NCBI GenBank assembly: GCA_025360865.1
Contig: JANYBG010000064.1
Coordinates: 1-34,998, forward strand
Length of the DNA stretch: 34,998 bases
Direction of reading: 5' to 3'
Origin: Pseudomonadota bacterium
Lineage (GTDB): Bacteria; Pseudomonadota; Gammaproteobacteria; Steroidobacterales; Steroidobacteraceae
Part shown: positions 25,915-34,998 of the stretch, one piece after another
Numbering within the stretch: the first letter of the stretch is position 1
Layout: every line of letters begins with the position of its first letter
Made by a program: the position numbers and the translations under genes
Notes under the pieces: model-generated
Told to the model about the DNA's origin: nothing
Database searches by the model: none
The model's input: the letters and a program-made list of their open reading frames with translations, nothing else

Positions 25915-27015
25915 ATGAAGCTCACCGCCCCGCGCGAAGACCTGCTCGCTCCTTTGCAAAGCGTCATTGGAGTCGTCGAGCGTCGCCAGACCATGCCGGT
26001 GCTCGCCAACGTGCTGCTCGCCGCTAAGGAAAATCGCCTAAGCATTACCGGCACCGATCTTGAGGTGGAGCTGGTGGCGACGACGAACGTGAGCGTCTCG
26101 CAGAACGGAGACATCACAGTTCCCGGGCGGAAGCTGCTCGACATCTTTCGCTCTTTACCCGAGAAAACAAGCGTTACGCTGAGCACAGAAGGCGAGCGCG
26201 TCTCCATTCGCGCCGGACGTAGCCGCTTCACGCTCTCGAGTCTGCCGGCCGCGGAATTCCCGCTCGTCGAGGAAATCAACGCGCAGCAAACACTCACTGT
26301 CGCGCAGGGAGAATTCCGCCGCCTCATCGACAAGACGCATTTCTCGATGGCGCAGCAGGACGTGCGCTATTACCTGAACGGGCTGCTGCTCGAGACTGAC
26401 GGCAAGGCGCTGCGCGCTGTGGCCACCGATGGTCATCGCCTGGCCCTGTGCGAAATGGAACTCGCTGGCAAGCCGACGGGTGCCACGCATCAGGTCATCG
26501 TGCCGCGAAAGGGGGTGCTTGAGCTGCAGCGCATCCTGGGAACCGACGGGAACATAGAATTGGCGGTGGGAACCAATCACATTCGGGCCCAGATCGGCGA
26601 CATTCGCTTCACTTCGAAGCTGATCGATGGACGTTTCCCGGAGTATGGTCGAGTCATCCCAGCCAGCCCCCCCCGGCTGGTCGAGGCCGACCGTGAAGTC
26701 CTGCGACAGGCCCTGCAAAGAACGGCGATTCTTTCCAACGAGAAGTACCGTGGCATCCGGCTGACAGCCCGTCCGGACCTCCTGACTCTTCAGGCGCACA
26801 ACCCGGAGCAGGAGGAAGCGGAGGATCAGGTAGAGGTCTCGTACAAGGGCGAGGAAGTCGAGATCGGCTTCAATGTGAATTACCTGCTGGATGCCTTGAG
26901 CGCCATCGAAGGGGACAAGGTCGAGATCGGCCTGACGGACTCCAATAGCAGCTGCCTCATCAATGCACCCGGCACGGCACACACCCGCTACGTCGTGATG
27001 CCGATGCGTCTCTAA
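25915..27015 (+). CDS. dnaN: DNA polymerase III beta sliding clamp
   Basis: 366 residues, equal to E. coli beta. The ring-shaped dimer tethers Pol III to DNA. Seen are the N-terminal MKLTAPREDLLAPLQSVIGVVERRQTMPVLANVLL, the domain 1-2 SLPAAEFPLVE segment and YYLNGLLLETDGKALRAVATDGHRLAL (about 155-181). The C-terminal INAPGTAHTRYVVMPMRL ends with the typical MPMRL that forms part of the partner-binding pocket. It is followed by an unusually long 753-bp gap before recF. Confidence 0.98.
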   Translation: MKLTAPREDLLAPLQSVIGVVERRQTMPVLANVLLAAKENRLSITGTDLEVELVATTNVSVSQNGDITVPGRKLLDIFRSLPEKTSVTLSTEGERVSIRAGRSRFTLSSLPAAEFPLVEEINAQQTLTVAQGEFRRLIDKTHFSMAQQDVRYYLNGLLLETDGKALRAVATDGHRLALCEMELAGKPTGATHQVIVPRKGVLELQRILGTDGNIELAVGTNHIRAQIGDIRFTSKLIDGRFPEYGRVIPASPPRLVEADREVLRQALQRTAILSNEKYRGIRLTARPDLLTLQAHNPEQEEAEDQVEVSYKGEEVEIGFNVNYLLDALSAIEGDKVEIGLTDSNSSCLINAPGTAHTRYVVMPMRL

Positions 27016-27209
27016 TTGCGATGTCGGGGGATCTGACCCGTGCCCCGGGCGTCCATTCGGTATCTCCGAGTCCCCTGGCATCGGCGCCATCGCCGCCGCG
27101 ACCAAGCGAGCGCGTCCCAACCATTCTGCGGCGCCTGCACGTTGTCGCGCGTGGAGTTCAAATCCTACGTCTCAGGGTCAGCCCATTGGGCTTGCCACGG
27201 GCACCAGAG

Positions 27210-27223
27210 GTTCCACGTGGAAC
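27210..27223. other. parS site 1
   Basis: Perfect 14-bp palindrome GTTCCACGTGGAAC, identical to the core of the Pseudomonas chromosomal parS (TGTTCCACGTGGAACC). It is the binding site of the ParB CTPase clamp and lies 195 bp downstream of dnaN. Confidence 0.88.
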
Positions 27224-27661
27224 ATTCCCTGGAGCCGTGCCAAGGCGGCTGCAACGCCGGCCGGCCCCCATGATCATGGTCCCTCCCCCCCACTGGATTC
27301 TCCCCCAGCCCCGCGTTCCGATCCCGCGACCGAACCCCCTGTGCTGATTGCCGGACCGCACTTCAACGTCCGACTCGCTCGCGCGGAGAAGCCTTTGTAC
27401 TCGCGAACGGACCCATTGCCCGGCTTCGGCCTTCGCAAGGGTAATCTTGGATTATCGTGTCGGACGATCTGGGGGGCTGTCTTGTGTCCCACCCAAGCCC
27501 GGACGCCGTGCGCTCCGGTAACCGTGTCGGGGACGCGAGGGGCTCCACGTGTTGAAGACCCGGATACTCACAGGGCGCGCGGTGGCGATGCGATTTTTCT
27601 CCTCAGTGCACGTCGGCCTCCGGTGATCCCCGGGCCCCACGCGTCGGCTCCGTGGGCTAGC

Positions 27662-27675
27662 GTTCCACGTGGAAC
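27662..27675. other. parS site 2
   Basis: Second perfect GTTCCACGTGGAAC, 452 bp from site 1 and 94 bp upstream of recF, in the same gap. Confidence 0.88.
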
Positions 27676-27768
27676 ACTGGTGGGCGAAGCGGCGCGGCGG
27701 AGCCCGTGCGCCGCCGGTACTCAGCGCGACGGGGTGCGCAAGCCCCGGGGCTGCACAGCGAGCATCCC

Positions 27769-28822
27769 GTGAGCCTCATCGAGCTCACCGTCACCCACGT
27801 CCGCGCGATCGCGAAGGCCGAGCTGCAGATTCCGGCCGGCCTGACCCTGATCTGGGGCGATAACGGCTCAGGAAAAACCTCACTTTTGGAGGCTATGTTC
27901 CTGCTCGGTCGCGGTCGATCGTTTCGTACTAGAAACAGTGAGCGCCTAATTACCCGTGGACAGGATCACTTACGCGTCATTGGCCGAATTCAGAGCCATG
28001 ACCGGGTATTGGCGCTGGGGTTCGAGGTCACCCGCGCAGGGGTTGCGGCGAGGATAGCCGGAAGATCCGCAGACTCCCTCGCTGAGCTCTCCCAGGCGTT
28101 CGCCGTTCAGGTGATCGAGCCGGGCGTGCATAAGCTTGTTGAGGAAGCCGGCTATCGCCGCAGGCGCTGGATGGACTGGGCGGTGTTCCACGTGGAACCC
28201 CAGTTTGTCGACACCTGGGTCCGTTACACCCGCGCCCTGAAGCAGCGCAATGCCGCGCTGCGAACGCAGCCGGACCACGCCCGCGCTTGGGACGTGGAGC
28301 TCGCACGCCTCGGCGAGCGGATCGCCGAATCCCGTCGGGCCTTTATGGAACAGCTGCAGCCGTACTGGCGGGAATCCGTCGTCGCGCTGAGCGGGCTCGA
28401 GGTGCAGTTGCATTACCTTCGCGGCTGGAGCGCGGAAGTGACCCTGCATGAATCACTTGCGGCCTCACGGGTTCGTGACGAGGCACGGCACCTGACTCAC
28501 AGCGGCCCGCATCGCGCCGACGTCTCCGTCCGCATTGACGGCCGACCGGCGCGCGAGATCCTCTCGCGGGGCCAGCAGAAGCTGGTGGCGGTGGCCATGA
28601 CGGTTGCCCAGCTGCGCCTGCTGAAGGACCTCACCGGTACGGCGCCGACGCTGCTTCTGGATGATCCGGCCGCCGAGCTGGATGGCGAGCGACTGCGGCG
28701 CTTCATTGAGCAGGTACTGCTGCTGCGCTCGCAGCTCGTGGTCACGTCTTTGACTTCAGAATCAAGGCTCTTCGGTGTGCCTGACGCCACCTATAACGTG
28801 GCCCAAGGGAGGGTGCAGCACG

Positions 28823-28827
<5 letters not shown>
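27769..28827 (+). CDS. recF: DNA replication and repair protein RecF
   Basis: 352 residues. SMC-like ATPase of the RecFOR pathway that loads RecA at gaps. Walker A is GDNGSGKT (30-37), the signature is in LSRGQQKLVAVAMTVAQL (about 264-281), and Walker B is LLLDDPAAELD (about 295-305). I used GTG 27769, directly before the conserved SLIELTVTHVRAI start. The in-frame region upstream is part of the dnaN-recF gap. The segment encoding VFHVEP contains a parS palindrome. The TAA stop overlaps a TATAAT hexamer that probably belongs to gyrB. Confidence 0.97.
28185..28198. other. parS site 3, inside recF
   Basis: Third perfect GTTCCACGTGGAAC. The flanking bases make the 16-mer TGTTCCACGTGGAACC (28184-28199), identical to the Pseudomonas consensus. 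It is embedded in codons for Val-Phe-His-Val-Glu-Pro of recF, so coding and centromere functions share the bases. Confidence 0.88.
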
Positions 28828-31272
<2,445 letters not shown>

Positions 31273-31291
31273 CGAACACGCAAGGCTCCCA

Positions 31292-31311
31292 CCGGCGCGG
31301 CTTCGCGCCGG
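31292..31311 (+). terminator. GC hairpin after gyrB
   Basis: CCGGCGCG (31292-31299) and CGCGCCGG (31304-31311) form a perfect 8-bp stem with a GCTT loop, 20 nt after the gyrB stop. No T-run follows, so it may be Rho-assisted or only a 3'-stabilising structure. Confidence 0.45.
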
Positions 31312-31338
31312 GCGCCCTCGCTCGCCGAGGCGTCGCAA

Positions 31339-31480
31339 GAACGCATTGATTGGCTCGACAGGGTCCAGGAGAAGAAGTCCCGAACGAGCTTGGGCAGCTA
31401 TCCCAACCGCCTGAAGCTCGGTGGGTGCGAGATCCTCGTCGACGGCTCACCCCAGGGGAAGACCGCGTTCGGTCCGGACT
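31339..31480 (+). pseudogene. Amidohydrolase (YtcJ/Amidohydro_3-like) remnant
   Basis: In plus frame, the gyrB-plsC gap encodes ERIDWLDRVQEKK followed by YPNRLKLGGCEILVDGSPQG and KTAFG. The RLKLGG-x-x-x-DGSPQGKTA part is the conserved centre of YtcJ-type amidohydrolases, where the Asp belongs to the metal-site region. Nothing else of the roughly 550-residue enzyme is present, and no start codon or metal-binding HxH is visible. The frame then runs antisense into the convergent acyltransferase gene. I read it as a leftover of a deleted gene. Confidence 0.5.
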
Positions 31481-32229
31481 CAGCGGGGCGTAAGCGTCTC
31501 GATGGTGTGCTCGACCCACGCCTGGATTTCCCCGTTAAGCTCGCGTAGGTCGCGCCCCTCGGCCGAGCGCGGCGCGCCGATCACGACCCGTACCACGCCA
31601 GGCTTCTTCAGCACTCCGCGCCGCGGCCAGTGGTACCCGGCGTTATGGGCCACCGGGACGATCAGCCTACCGGTCTCCTTGGCGAGCAACACGCCGCTCA
31701 CCCCGTACCGACGGGTCTCCCCGACGGGCACGCGCGTGCCCTCCGGGAAGATCATCACCCAGGATCCTTCGGCGAGGCGTTGCTTGCCCTGCTCGACGAC
31801 TTGGTAGACGGCTGAGTGGCCGGCCTTGCGGTTGACGGCGATCGAGTGCATCTGCCATACCCCCACCCCCACCACTGGCAGCCACAGCAACTCGTGCTTG
31901 AGCACCCAGACCTGACGGGGGAAGACCACCATCATGGCCATGGTTTCCCAGCTCGAGGAGTGCTTCCACAGGGCGATGTGCGCGCCTGGCGGAATCGGCT
32001 CACCCTCGATCCGGTAGGTGATGCCGCAGCTCCACTTGAGAACCCACAGCACGCTCCGCCCGTACCAGCGCGCCAGCAGGTAGCGCTTGCGAAAGGGCAG
32101 GAGGCTGCAGGCGATCACGAAGAAGATCGCGAAGAAGAAGGTCCACGCCGGCATGAACACCGTGAAGAACGCGGATCCCGCGTACTGGACAGCGGGGCCG
32201 CGCCGGGTTCGGGTCTTGCCCGCGACCAT
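31480..32229 (-). CDS. 1-acyl-sn-glycerol-3-phosphate acyltransferase (PlsC-like)
   Basis: A 249-residue inner-membrane acyltransferase. It should transfer an acyl chain to lysophosphatidic acid in phospholipid synthesis, or to a related acceptor. Two hydrophobic segments (about 17-44) form the membrane anchor. The catalytic motif is KHSSSWET (His90, Glu95), the HX4E variant of the usual HX4D found in many gamma- and betaproteobacterial homologues. Motif III is IFPEGTRVP (about 161-169). In Pseudomonas the equivalent gene beside gyrB is PA0005 (lptA/plsC family). The start ATG 32229 lies 2 nt after the glyS stop, so it is the last gene of a glyQ-glyS-plsC operon. No gmhB is present between them. 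Confidence 0.9.
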   Translation of the reverse strand: MVAGKTRTRRGPAVQYAGSAFFTVFMPAWTFFFAIFFVIACSLLPFRKRYLLARWYGRSVLWVLKWSCGITYRIEGEPIPPGAHIALWKHSSSWETMAMMVVFPRQVWVLKHELLWLPVVGVGVWQMHSIAVNRKAGHSAVYQVVEQGKQRLAEGSWVMIFPEGTRVPVGETRRYGVSGVLLAKETGRLIVPVAHNAGYHWPRRGVLKKPGVVRVVIGAPRSAEGRDLRELNGEIQAWVEHTIETLTPR

Positions 32230-32231
32230 GC

Positions 32232-34376
32232 TCAACCAGGCAGTCGCGACAGGTCCGCGACGCCTGCGAACAGCGCATGCAACTGGGCGAGCAGGCCTAG
32301 GCGATTGGCACGCAACTGCGGGTTCTCGTCCATCACCATCACGTCCTCGAAGAAGGCATCGACCGCGGGGCGCAGCAATGCGAGCCGGCCGAGCGCCCCG
32401 GTGTACTGGCGTTGCGCGGTGGCCGAATCAACCGCCTCGCGCAGTGCGCGCATGGCGTCGAACAGGCGCACCTCCGCGGCCTCCTTCAGGTGCGCCACGT
32501 CCACCTCGGCGGGCACCGCGGCGCCTACCTTGCGCAGTATGTTGGCGATGCGCTTGTTGGCGGCGGCCAGACTTGCCGCCTCGGGCAGTTCCAGGAAGGC
32601 ACTCAACGCCGCCAGGCGGGCGTCGAAATCCAGCGGCGAGGCGGGACGGGCGGCCAGCACCGCATCGAACATCTCGGTCGTCACGGCGAGGCGCCCCGGG
32701 GCGGCCACGCGCTCCAGATAGTAAGCGCGCAGGCGCTCCATCAGGAAGTCATAGACCTGCGCCTCGATGACCTCGCCGCTCCTGGGAGGCTTGCCATCGG
32801 CCGCCGCGGTCGGGCGCAGCCGGTCGGTGTCGGCGCGGGCGCCGGCGAGTGCCCCGGCGATCAGGCGCTTGAGGTCGATGTCGAGGTTCTTCTCGATGAG
32901 GATCCGCTGCACGCCCAGCGCGGCGCGCCGCAGGCCGAACGGATCCTTCGTGCCCGTGGGCTTCTCGCCAATGGCGAAGATGCCGACGATCGTGTCGAGC
33001 CTGTCGGCGATCGCGACCGCGATGCCAGTGCGCGTGCCGGGCAACTCATCGCCCGCGCCCCGCGGCAGGTAATGCTCCCTGATCGCGGTGGCCACTTCCG
33101 CGGGTTCGCCGTCGGCGTGGGCGTAGTAGCTGCCCATGATGCCCTGCAGTTCCGGGAACTCGCCGACCATCGCGCTCAGCAGGTCGCACTTGCAAAGATC
33201 CGCCGCGCGGTGGGCCTCGCTCTGCGAGCCGCCGGCGCCGACGGCGATGTCCCCGGCGAGTGAGACAATGCGCCGGGTCTTGTCCCCGAGCGTGCCGAGC
33301 CTAGCCTGGAAAGTGACCGCGTCCAGGCCGGGCCGCCACGCGCTCAAGGCCTGCCGGCGGTCCTGCTCCCAGAAAAAAGCGGCATCCGCCAGCCGCGGAC
33401 GCACCACGCGCTCGTTGCCCTCGCGCACCTTCTGAGGATCGCGGCTCTCGATATTGCTGACCGTGATGAAGGCGGGCAGCAGCTTTCCGGTCCCGTCTTC
33501 AATCGGAAAATAGCGCTGATGATCCTGCAGCGTCGAGATCAGCACCTCGCGCGGCAGCTGGAGGAAGCGTTCCTCGAAGTGCCCGGCCAGCGCCACCGGC
33601 CATTCGACCAGCGCCGTCACCTCGTCCAGGAGCTCCGCGCTGACCAGCGCGCGGCCGCTGAGGGTATTGGCCACCGAGGAGACGTCGGCGCGGATCTTCT
33701 CGCGCCGCATCGCGAAGTCGGCGAGCACGCGGCCACGCTCGCGTAGCGAGCGCTCGTACGAGCCCGGACTCGTGATGCGCATCGGCTTCGGGGCATGGAA
33801 GCGGTGGCCGTAAGTGAAGTGGCCGGCGGGAATGTCCAGGAGCGTCGCGGGCACCACGTCGTGCCCGAAGAGCATCACCACCCAGTGCACGGGCCGCACG
33901 AACATCGCCGTGCCCTCGCCCCAGCGCATGCGGCGCGGGATCGGCAGGCCATCGAGCGCCGCCTGCGCGATGGTCGGCAGCAGCGCCGTCGCCAGCGCAC
34001 CGGGCTTCGTGCCGGTGAACAGGAGGAATATCCCCTTGCCCTCATCCAGGCGCGTCAGCGCGGCGACATCCACCCCGCAGCCTTCCGCGAAGGCGAGCGC
34101 CGCGCGGGTCGGCGCGCCCGCGGCATCGAACGAGGCGGATACCGGCGGACCCTTGCGTTTCAGGTTCTGTTCCGGCTGGCGGCTGGCGAGGCGCTTCACC
34201 CACACAGCCAGGCGCCGGGGGGTCGCGTAGCCGACGAGCTCGCCGTGGGCGAGTTGCGCCTTGTCGAGTCCGGCCGCGACGCCCGCCACGAGGGCCTGGC
34301 TCAGGTTCAGGAGCGCCCGCGGCGGCAGCTCCTCGGTGCCGATCTCGAGCAGGAAATCGCGGTGCTCGACCTTCAT
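32232..34376 (-). CDS. glyS: Glycyl-tRNA synthetase beta subunit
   Basis: 714 residues (E. coli 689). Beta subunit of the bacterial alpha2beta2 GlyRS, which recognises tRNA-Gly. The N-terminus is the typical [16 protein letters not shown] (about 7-22). [23 protein letters not shown] (about 130-152) and [16 protein letters not shown] (about 280-295) follow. The HD-like region around [26 protein letters not shown] (about 395-420) and the C-terminal DALR-type anticodon-binding helices complete it. Start ATG 34376 overlaps the glyQ stop by 4 nt (ATGA), so alpha and beta subunits are translationally coupled. Confidence 0.97.
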   Translation of the reverse strand: MKVEHRDFLLEIGTEELPPRALLNLSQALVAGVAAGLDKAQLAHGELVGYATPRRLAVWVKRLASRQPEQNLKRKGPPVSASFDAAGAPTRAALAFAEGCGVDVAALTRLDEGKGIFLLFTGTKPGALATALLPTIAQAALDGLPIPRRMRWGEGTAMFVRPVHWVVMLFGHDVVPATLLDIPAGHFTYGHRFHAPKPMRITSPGSYERSLRERGRVLADFAMRREKIRADVSSVANTLSGRALVSAELLDEVTALVEWPVALAGHFEERFLQLPREVLISTLQDHQRYFPIEDGTGKLLPAFITVSNIESRDPQKVREGNERVVRPRLADAAFFWEQDRRQALSAWRPGLDAVTFQARLGTLGDKTRRIVSLAGDIAVGAGGSQSEAHRAADLCKCDLLSAMVGEFPELQGIMGSYYAHADGEPAEVATAIREHYLPRGAGDELPGTRTGIAVAIADRLDTIVGIFAIGEKPTGTKDPFGLRRAALGVQRILIEKNLDIDLKRLIAGALAGARADTDRLRPTAAADGKPPRSGEVIEAQVYDFLMERLRAYYLERVAAPGRLAVTTEMFDAVLAARPASPLDFDARLAALSAFLELPEAASLAAANKRIANILRKVGAAVPAEVDVAHLKEAAEVRLFDAMRALREAVDSATAQRQYTGALGRLALLRPAVDAFFEDVMVMDENPQLRANRLGLLAQLHALFAGVADLSRLPG

Positions 34377-34998
34377 GGGCTCACCGCCACCGGCGCCGGG
34401 ACATTCTTCAGCAGCGGGAAGCCCAGCGCCTCGCGGGTCTCGTGGTACACGCGCGCGACGGCGCTGGCGAGCGTGCGCACGCGCAGTATGTAGCGCTGGC
34501 GCTCGGTCACGGAGATGGCGCGGCGCGCGTCCAGGAGGTTGAAGGTATGCGAGGCCTTGAGCACCTGTTCGTAGGCGGGCAGGGCGAGCTTCGCGGCCAG
34601 CAGCTCCTGGCAGACGCGCTCGTGGTCCTCGAAGTGAGTGAGCAGGCTCGGTACATCCGCGTGCGAGAAGTTGTACTTCGACTGCTCGACCTCGTTCTGG
34701 TGGAACACGTCGCCGTAGGTGACGCGGCCACCGGGGCCATCGCTCCAGAGGATGTCGTAGATGCTCTCCACGCCCTGCAGGTACATCGCCAGGCGCTCGA
34801 GCCCGTAGGTGATCTCGCCGGTAACCGGGCGACAGTCGAGGCCGCCGACCTGCTGGAAGTAAGTGAACTGCGTGACTTCCATGCCGTTCAGCCACACTTC
34901 CCAGCCCAGACCCCAGGCCCCGAGCGTCGGGGACTCCCAGTTGTCCTCCACGAAGCGCACGTCATGCACCAGTGGGTCGAGCCCGAGTTCGGCGAGAC
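34373..34998 (-). CDS. glyQ: Glycyl-tRNA synthetase alpha subunit, partial (5' end outside window)
   Basis: The C-terminal 208 or so residues of the class II catalytic alpha subunit (about 300 in full). Seen are [46 protein letters not shown] from the window edge. [18 protein letters not shown], which holds class II motif 3, follows, then the helical tail. It forms glycyl-adenylate and charges tRNA-Gly with GlyS. The start codon lies beyond base 34998. Confidence 0.97.
   Translation of the reverse strand, partial: LAELGLDPLVHDVRFVEDNWESPTLGAWGLGWEVWLNGMEVTQFTYFQQVGGLDCRPVTGEITYGLERLAMYLQGVESIYDILWSDGPGGRVTYGDVFHQNEVEQSKYNFSHADVPSLLTHFEDHERVCQELLAAKLALPAYEQVLKASHTFNLLDARRAISVTERQRYILRVRTLASAVARVYHETREALGFPLLKNVPAPVAVSP

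Larger units (their letters stand above)
27016..27768. other. 753-bp non-coding gap between dnaN and recF
   Basis: dnaN and recF normally lie close together. Here neither strand carries an ORF with recognisable features; the open frames are Pro/Arg-rich and look like GC-rich noise. The only clear elements are two perfect parS palindromes (27210-27223 and 27662-27675) and a degenerate CTCCACGTG at 27543-27551. The interval probably serves chromosome segregation or holds a decayed gene. Confidence 0.6.

Noticed and set aside
27150-27170. GTTCAAATCC resembling a tRNA T-loop
   Set aside because: Flanking bases do not form the five-pair T stem and no acceptor or anticodon arm is present.
27543-27556. 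CTCCACGTGTTGAA as a fourth parS
   Set aside because: Only the central CCACGTG half agrees; the right arm is mostly mismatched.
27341-27772. 143-codon plus-strand ORF in the dnaN-recF gap
   Set aside because: It is Arg/Pro/Ser-rich without a domain or signal, its codon pattern is unlike its neighbours and it runs over the recF start.

Overview
The window is a GC-rich chromosomal segment carrying the replication-origin neighbourhood of a gammaproteobacterium. The evidence is the gene set and order around the origin. On the minus strand lie rpmH, rnpA, yidD, yidC and mnmE, and on the plus strand dnaA, dnaN, recF and gyrB. These are followed by a PlsC-type acyltransferase and glyS/glyQ, as in the Pseudomonas-like ancestral layout. 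The TonB-dependent receptor at the left edge and the Cys-rich lipoprotein are typical of GC-rich soil or freshwater lineages. I cannot place it below class level from the sequence alone; Steroidobacteraceae/Nevskiales-like is a guess.

Layout. 1-7.5 kb (plus strand): tail of a TonB-dependent receptor with its terminator, an AI-2E/PerM-family membrane protein, the UvrD helicase, and the potassium-uptake pair trkA-trkH. 7.5-9.4 kb: soxR (minus) diverges from a flavodoxin-fold reductase gene (plus) across a near-perfect SoxR box, followed by a secreted SIMPL-domain protein. 9.5-10.4 kb: two overlapping small genes, a CheD-like protein without the catalytic cysteine and a protein with an HEYCH zinc-protease-like motif. 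10.3-13.7 kb (minus): a translationally coupled operon of a secreted alpha/beta-hydrolase peptidase and a NatAB-type ABC exporter. 14.0-14.8 kb: an unrecognised Cys-rich lipoprotein. 14.9-19.3 kb (plus): an mnmG-pyrF-oppA-like operon with ATGA overlaps. 19.3-20.2 kb: a TPR-protein pseudogene with several frameshifts. 20.2-24.2 kb (minus): mnmE, yidC, yidD, rnpA, rpmH. 24.3-31.3 kb (plus): dnaA, probable oriC, dnaN, a 753-bp gap with parS sites, recF and gyrB. 31.3-35 kb: an amidohydrolase remnant, then plsC, glyS and partial glyQ (all minus).

How it fits together. The dnaA-dnaN intergenic region has several near-consensus DnaA boxes next to an AT-rich stretch and is the best oriC candidate. 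Three perfect GTTCCACGTGGAAC palindromes, the core of the Pseudomonas-type parS centromere, lie within 1 kb between dnaN and recF and inside recF, so ParB loading probably occurs here, although parAB are not in the window. mnmG is present but sits on the opposite strand from mnmE and without its usual rsmG-parA-parB followers, which points to a local rearrangement.

The most unusual items are the CheD-like pseudoenzyme paired with the HEYCH protein, the parS cluster at the origin, and a recurring arrangement of -10-like hexamers 7-9 nt before ATG without a Shine-Dalgarno, suggesting leaderless mRNAs. No tRNA, rRNA, CRISPR array, insertion sequence or phage gene was found. I see no clear new multi-gene defence or metabolic system.
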